Position numbers and translations under genes: made by a program
NCBI GenBank assembly: GCA_026002595.1
Contig: BOBW01000094.1
Location: forward strand, 1-6,244
From: Spirochaetia bacterium
GTDB lineage: Bacteria > Spirochaetota > Spirochaetia > Treponematales > Breznakiellaceae
Direction: 5' to 3'
DNA length: 6,244 bases
The notes under the pieces: generated by a model
Database searches by the model: none
Told to the model about the DNA's origin: nothing
The model's input: only the letters and a program-made list of their open reading frames with translations
In this document: positions 3,419 through 6,244 of the stretch, in pieces
How the letters are laid out: each line of letters begins with the position of its first letter
Numbering within the stretch: the stretch's first letter is position 1

Positions 3419-3468
3419 CGGGGAGCTTCTCCTTGTCGATTGGCTATCCGGCCGTTTTTGCGGTATAG
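3419..3468 (+). repeat. Array repeat copy 6
   Basis: Last copy, with the complete 43-bp core at 3426-3468 preceded by a diverged G-run (CGGGGAG). The left quasi-palindrome part is missing, as in copy 5. It ends TATAGC, 73 bp before the alpha-galactosidase start, and marks the right edge of the array. Confidence 0.9.
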
Positions 3469-3495
3469 CGGACTATCACAGGCCCCAAGGGAAAG

Positions 3496-3506
3496 CTATA
3501 ATATAG
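3496..3506 (+). promoter_or_regulatory. -10 box of the alpha-galactosidase promoter within a small palindrome
   Basis: A perfect TATAAT (3497-3502) lies inside the 11-bp palindrome CTATA-A-TATAG. No good -35 is present at 16-18 bp (the sequence there is TATCAC), which suggests an activator-dependent promoter or use of the upstream repeat. The ribosome site GGAGG is at 3533-3537, 4 nt before ATG 3542, so the leader would be roughly 33 nt. Confidence 0.4.
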
Positions 3507-3541
3507 ACAGGGACTTCCAGCGAAGCTCCCCCGGAGGAAAC

Positions 3542-5812
3542 ATGCCTATTTCATTTGACGCCGCCGCAAAGCAGTTCCACCTGTGCAACGGCAATTTCAG
3601 TTACATCATCAAAATTCTGGAAAACCTTTCCATCGGCCAGGTATATGCCGGAGCGGCCCTGCGGCCGGGCAAGGACTATTCCCTCCTGGACCCCCTCCCC
3701 TTTTCGGGCTTTTCCAACAACGACAGGGCCATTACCCGCTTTGAATATCCCGCCTATGGAAACGGGGACTTCCGCCGACCCGCTTTCGCGGTCCGCTTTG
3801 TTGATGGGTCCACGGTAATCGAACCTTGCTATGAAAGCCACCGTATATACGCGGGAAAGCCGGAGATTCCCGGCCTGCCCGCAACCTATACGGAAAAGGA
3901 TGATGAGGCGGATAATCCTGCGGAAACCCTGGAACTGGAACTGCGGGACGCGGCTTCGGGTCTGCGGGTGATTTTGTTTTATACGATATTTGCGCAGTAT
4001 AACTGTCTGGCCCGGCACGCCCGTTTCAGCAACAGGGGGAATAAAAAGATCACCCTGGAAAACGCCATGAGCCTTTCCCTGGATCTGCCGGACAGCCGCT
4101 GGAACCTTATCACCCTGACCGGTTCCTGGGCCCGCGAATTTGACATCGGGGACGCGCCCCTGCGGACGGGCTTTCAGGGCATACAGAGCAGCCGGGGGGT
4201 TTCAAGCGCCCAGACGAATCCGGCGCTCATACTGCGGCGGCCCGCAGCCACGGAAAACGAAGGAGAAGCCCTGGGTCTCAGCCTTATCTATTCGGGCAGC
4301 TTTATCGCAGATGTGGAAGTGGATCAGCTGGACATTGCCCGGCTGCGGACCGGCATAAACCCCGACAGCTTCTCCTGGGAGCTTGCGGATGGCGCGTCCT
4401 TTGACACCCCCGAGGCAGTGCTGGCCTGGTCGGACAGCGGCCTTAACGGGCTTTCCCGGCAGTTCCACGGACTCTACCGCAAACACCTTGCACAGGGCGC
4501 ATGGCGGGATGCGGAGCGGCCGGTGCTGCTCAACAACTGGGAAGGGACCTACTTCAACTTTACCGAAAAAAAGATAGTGGAAATGGCAGCTGCCGCCCAC
4601 GATCTTGGGGCGGAACTTTTCGTTCTGGACGACGGCTGGTTCGGCAAGCGGGATGACGATCATTCCAGCCTGGGGGACTGGTTCCCCTACGGGAAAAAAC
4701 TTCCCGATGGTGTGGCGGGGCTGGCAAAAAAAGTCACTGCCCTGGGTATCAAGTTCGGCCTCTGGATAGAGCCTGAAATGGTAAACCCCGACAGCGATTT
4801 ATTCCGCGCCCACCCGGACTGGGCCATCCATGTGCCGGGACGGCCCCGGACGGAACAGCGCAATCAATATGTGCTGGATATGGGCAGGCCGGAAATTGTT
4901 GATTACCTGTTTGATGTCCTTTCGCCGATTTTTAAAGACGCCCCCATATCCTACATCAAATGGGATATGAACCGGTTTATCACCGAGCCCTACAGCGTTA
5001 CTTTGCCCCCGGAGCGGCAGGGGGAATTCTTCCACCGTTATGTGCTGGGGGTTTATGATCTCTACGCCAGGCTTACCAAAGCCTTCCCCGAAATTCTTTT
5101 TGAATCCTGCTCCTCAGGGGGCGCCCGTTTCGATCCGGGCCTCATGGGCTTTGCGCCTCAGGCTTGGCTGAGCGATGACACCGATGCGGTGGAGCGGCTG
5201 CATATTCAGGAAGGGGCCAGCCTGATCTACCCCCTAAGCTCCATGGGCGCCCATGTTTCGGCAATTCCCAACCATCAGACCGGACGCCTCACTCCCCTGC
5301 CCTTCCGCGGCATGGTGTCCTTCTTCGGCTGCCTGGGCTACGAGCTTGATCCGACAAAATTCAGCGCCGAAGAACAGGATACGGTAAAAAAACAGATTAG
5401 TTTTTACAAGGCCCACCGGCCCACTTTTCAATACGGTAATTTTTACCGGCTGCTCAGCCCCCTGCCGGGCCGCAGCGTTACTGCGGGGCACAGTATTACC
5501 AACGGCCGCTATGCCGCGTGGATGGCGGTTTCGCAGGATGGCAAAGAGGCAATTGTCGGCGTCTACAAAATTCTCTCCAATCCCAACCAGCGGCCCTTCC
5601 GGCTTAAACTTGAAGGGCTGGAAAGAGACGCGGATTACCAGGTTGGCGTTTGGGAAGACGGGGGCTTTTCCGAAGCGGATAAAAAATTCAACTGCGGAGA
5701 CCGGGGCGGGGATGCACTTATGCAGGCCGGGCTTCTGCTGGAATGCAACGGTCCACACGGTTCCGCGAAAAGAGATTTTTTCTCAGAATTGTTTCTGTTA
5801 AGGAAAAAGTAA
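3542..5812 (+). CDS. Alpha-galactosidase, glycoside hydrolase family 36
   Basis: A 756-aa protein that releases terminal alpha-1,6-linked galactose from sugars such as melibiose and raffinose, with retention of configuration. The layout is that of GH36: an N-terminal beta-sandwich (about 1-310), a catalytic TIM barrel (about 325-640) and a C-terminal beta domain. Diagnostic motifs are NNWEGTYFNF (331-340), VLDDGWFGKRDDDHSSLGDW (361-380) and FGLWIEPEMVNPDSD (405-419). YIKWDMNR (471-478) supplies the nucleophile D475, ESCSSGGARFDPG (521-533) is a substrate-contacting segment, and WLSDDTDAVERL (542-553) supplies the acid/base D545. There is no signal peptide, so it is cytoplasmic and needs imported substrate. 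ATG 3542 has GGAGG 4 nt upstream. A longer open frame from 3383 runs through repeat copy 6 and adds 53 unrelated residues, so it is rejected. All key residues are present and the length is normal. Neither gene flanking it belongs to a recognisable operon on the same strand. The name is often aga or galA/rafA in other species; no symbol is assigned. Confidence 0.95.
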   Translation: MPISFDAAAKQFHLCNGNFSYIIKILENLSIGQVYAGAALRPGKDYSLLDPLPFSGFSNNDRAITRFEYPAYGNGDFRRPAFAVRFVDGSTVIEPCYESHRIYAGKPEIPGLPATYTEKDDEADNPAETLELELRDAASGLRVILFYTIFAQYNCLARHARFSNRGNKKITLENAMSLSLDLPDSRWNLITLTGSWAREFDIGDAPLRTGFQGIQSSRGVSSAQTNPALILRRPAATENEGEALGLSLIYSGSFIADVEVDQLDIARLRTGINPDSFSWELADGASFDTPEAVLAWSDSGLNGLSRQFHGLYRKHLAQGAWRDAERPVLLNNWEGTYFNFTEKKIVEMAAAAHDLGAELFVLDDGWFGKRDDDHSSLGDWFPYGKKLPDGVAGLAKKVTALGIKFGLWIEPEMVNPDSDLFRAHPDWAIHVPGRPRTEQRNQYVLDMGRPEIVDYLFDVLSPIFKDAPISYIKWDMNRFITEPYSVTLPPERQGEFFHRYVLGVYDLYARLTKAFPEILFESCSSGGARFDPGLMGFAPQAWLSDDTDAVERLHIQEGASLIYPLSSMGAHVSAIPNHQTGRLTPLPFRGMVSFFGCLGYELDPTKFSAEEQDTVKKQISFYKAHRPTFQYGNFYRLLSPLPGRSVTAGHSITNGRYAAWMAVSQDGKEAIVGVYKILSNPNQRPFRLKLEGLERDADYQVGVWEDGGFSEADKKFNCGDRGGDALMQAGLLLECNGPHGSAKRDFFSELFLLRKK

Positions 5813-5816
5813 ACCG

Positions 5817-6244
5817 TCAATAGACCACGCATTTCTTTGTACGCCCAAGCCTCTTTATCAGGATGACGCTGAGGGTCATCACCACCGGGAAGATCACCGC
5901 AGCAAGCAGGCCGGTTTTTATTGTCGTCCCGTTCATAATCACCCCCACAAGGCCGGGGCCTCCGCCGCATCCCGCATCCCCGGCGAGGGCGAAGACGGCG
6001 AACATTGCCGTACCGCCAAGGGGAAATTCACGGGAAGCCAAACTGAAAGTTCCCGGCCACATGGCCCCTACGCTGAGGCCGCAGAGCGCGCAGCCAAAAA
6101 GCGAAAGAAGCGGGAATGGTGAAAACACCGTAATTAAATAACTTGCAATGCAGATACTCCCTGAAACAAGGAGAATTTTTTCAATTTTTATTTCACCCTT
6201 CTGCAGTCCTATAAAAATACGGGCCAGCCCCATAAGAACGGCAA
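5817..6244 (-). CDS. Major facilitator superfamily-type transporter, C-terminal part
   Basis: The last 141 residues of a membrane protein read leftward; the frame stays open at the window edge (A-V-L before the first methionine at 6233), so the 5' part is outside. The sequence shows a cytoplasmic basic loop (GLQKGEIKIEK) and then hydrophobic spans: ILLVSGSICIASYLITVFS, LLSLFGCALCGLSVGAMWPG, a glycine/alanine-rich span from AMFAVFALAGDAGCGGGPG to VGVIMNG, and LLAAVIFPVVMTLSVILI, ending with the basic tail KRLGRTKK. This matches helices 9-12 of a 12-helix MFS carrier, with G-L-A-R-I-F-I-G as the end of helix 8. The substrate cannot be told from this end. A sugar role is suggested only by the neighbouring alpha-galactosidase, which is convergent with a 4-bp gap. 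There is no room for a dedicated terminator between them. Confidence 0.8.
   Translation of the reverse strand, partial: AVLMGLARIFIGLQKGEIKIEKILLVSGSICIASYLITVFSPFPLLSLFGCALCGLSVGAMWPGTFSLASREFPLGGTAMFAVFALAGDAGCGGGPGLVGVIMNGTTIKTGLLAAVIFPVVMTLSVILIKRLGRTKKCVVY

Noticed and set aside
2..3468. Integron cassette array with attC sites
   Set aside because: The repeats lack a paired RYYYAAC/GTTRRRY core and the folded imperfect palindrome of attC, and no tyrosine integrase is in the window. Only the general layout is similar.
2..3468. CRISPR array
   Set aside because: Repeats are 535-802 bp apart with genes between them, not short uniform spacers.
3383..3541. N-terminal extension of the alpha-galactosidase
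   Set aside because: It translates repeat copy 6 and the promoter region. ATG 3542 has a ribosome site and starts where the GH36 domain would.
3551..5758. Several long ORFs antisense to or out of frame with the alpha-galactosidase
   Set aside because: They are frame shadows in a GC-rich gene with no family features.
5863..6141. + strand ORF opposite the transporter
   Set aside because: Proline/arginine-rich antisense translation of membrane-spanning codons; the minus frame shows clear transmembrane segments.

Overview
The window looks like a piece of an anaerobic bacterial chromosome, possibly from a Treponema-like spirochaete. That assignment is only an inference, from the family mix and the abundance of interspersed repeats; no rRNA or other phylogenetic marker is present. 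By eye the left half (about 80-3370) is AT-rich inside its genes, with GC-rich repeats between them. The right half (3542-6244) is clearly more GC-rich and looks like core metabolic DNA.

Left part (1-3470): an array of small toxin-antitoxin (TA) type units separated by six same-orientation copies of one GC-rich repeat. The shared core is 43 bp, at 35-72 (lacking its last 5 bp), 837-879, 1548-1590, 2268-2310, 2891-2933 and 3426-3468. Between successive copies lie: (i) an internally deleted BrnT-type toxin with an intact-looking antitoxin; (ii) a reverse-strand gene resembling the phage-Barnase-EndoU-ColicinE5/D-RelE (PBECR) nucleases, with no partner antitoxin; (iii) a complete BrnT-like toxin and ribbon-helix-helix antitoxin pair; (iv) a truncated 5' scrap of a DUF1902/HicB gene followed by a second HicB and a frameshifted HicA; (v) a complete DUF1902 (HicB-like) and HicA pair. 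The layout recalls a gene-cassette array, but the repeat does not look like an integron attC site and no recombinase is in the window.

The repeats carry layers of history. A 131-bp hairpin element (678-808) has inserted into the quasi-palindrome GTGCCTGACAC of repeat copy 2 and duplicated those 11 bp. A 127-bp exact duplication (2261-2387 and 2884-3010) spans the repeat and the first 18 codons of the DUF1902 gene. The end of the repeat core reads as a promoter (TTGGCT, 18 bp, TATAGT) placed just ahead of the DUF1902/HicA pair, so the repeat may also supply expression. Several toxin genes are damaged while their antitoxins are intact.

Right part (3542-6244): a complete GH36 alpha-galactosidase (756 aa, cytoplasmic, both catalytic aspartates identifiable) on the + strand. 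It is followed after only 4 bp by the convergent 3' end of a major-facilitator-type transporter on the - strand, which runs out of the window. The two could work together in uptake and cleavage of alpha-galactosides, but convergent orientation gives no operon evidence.
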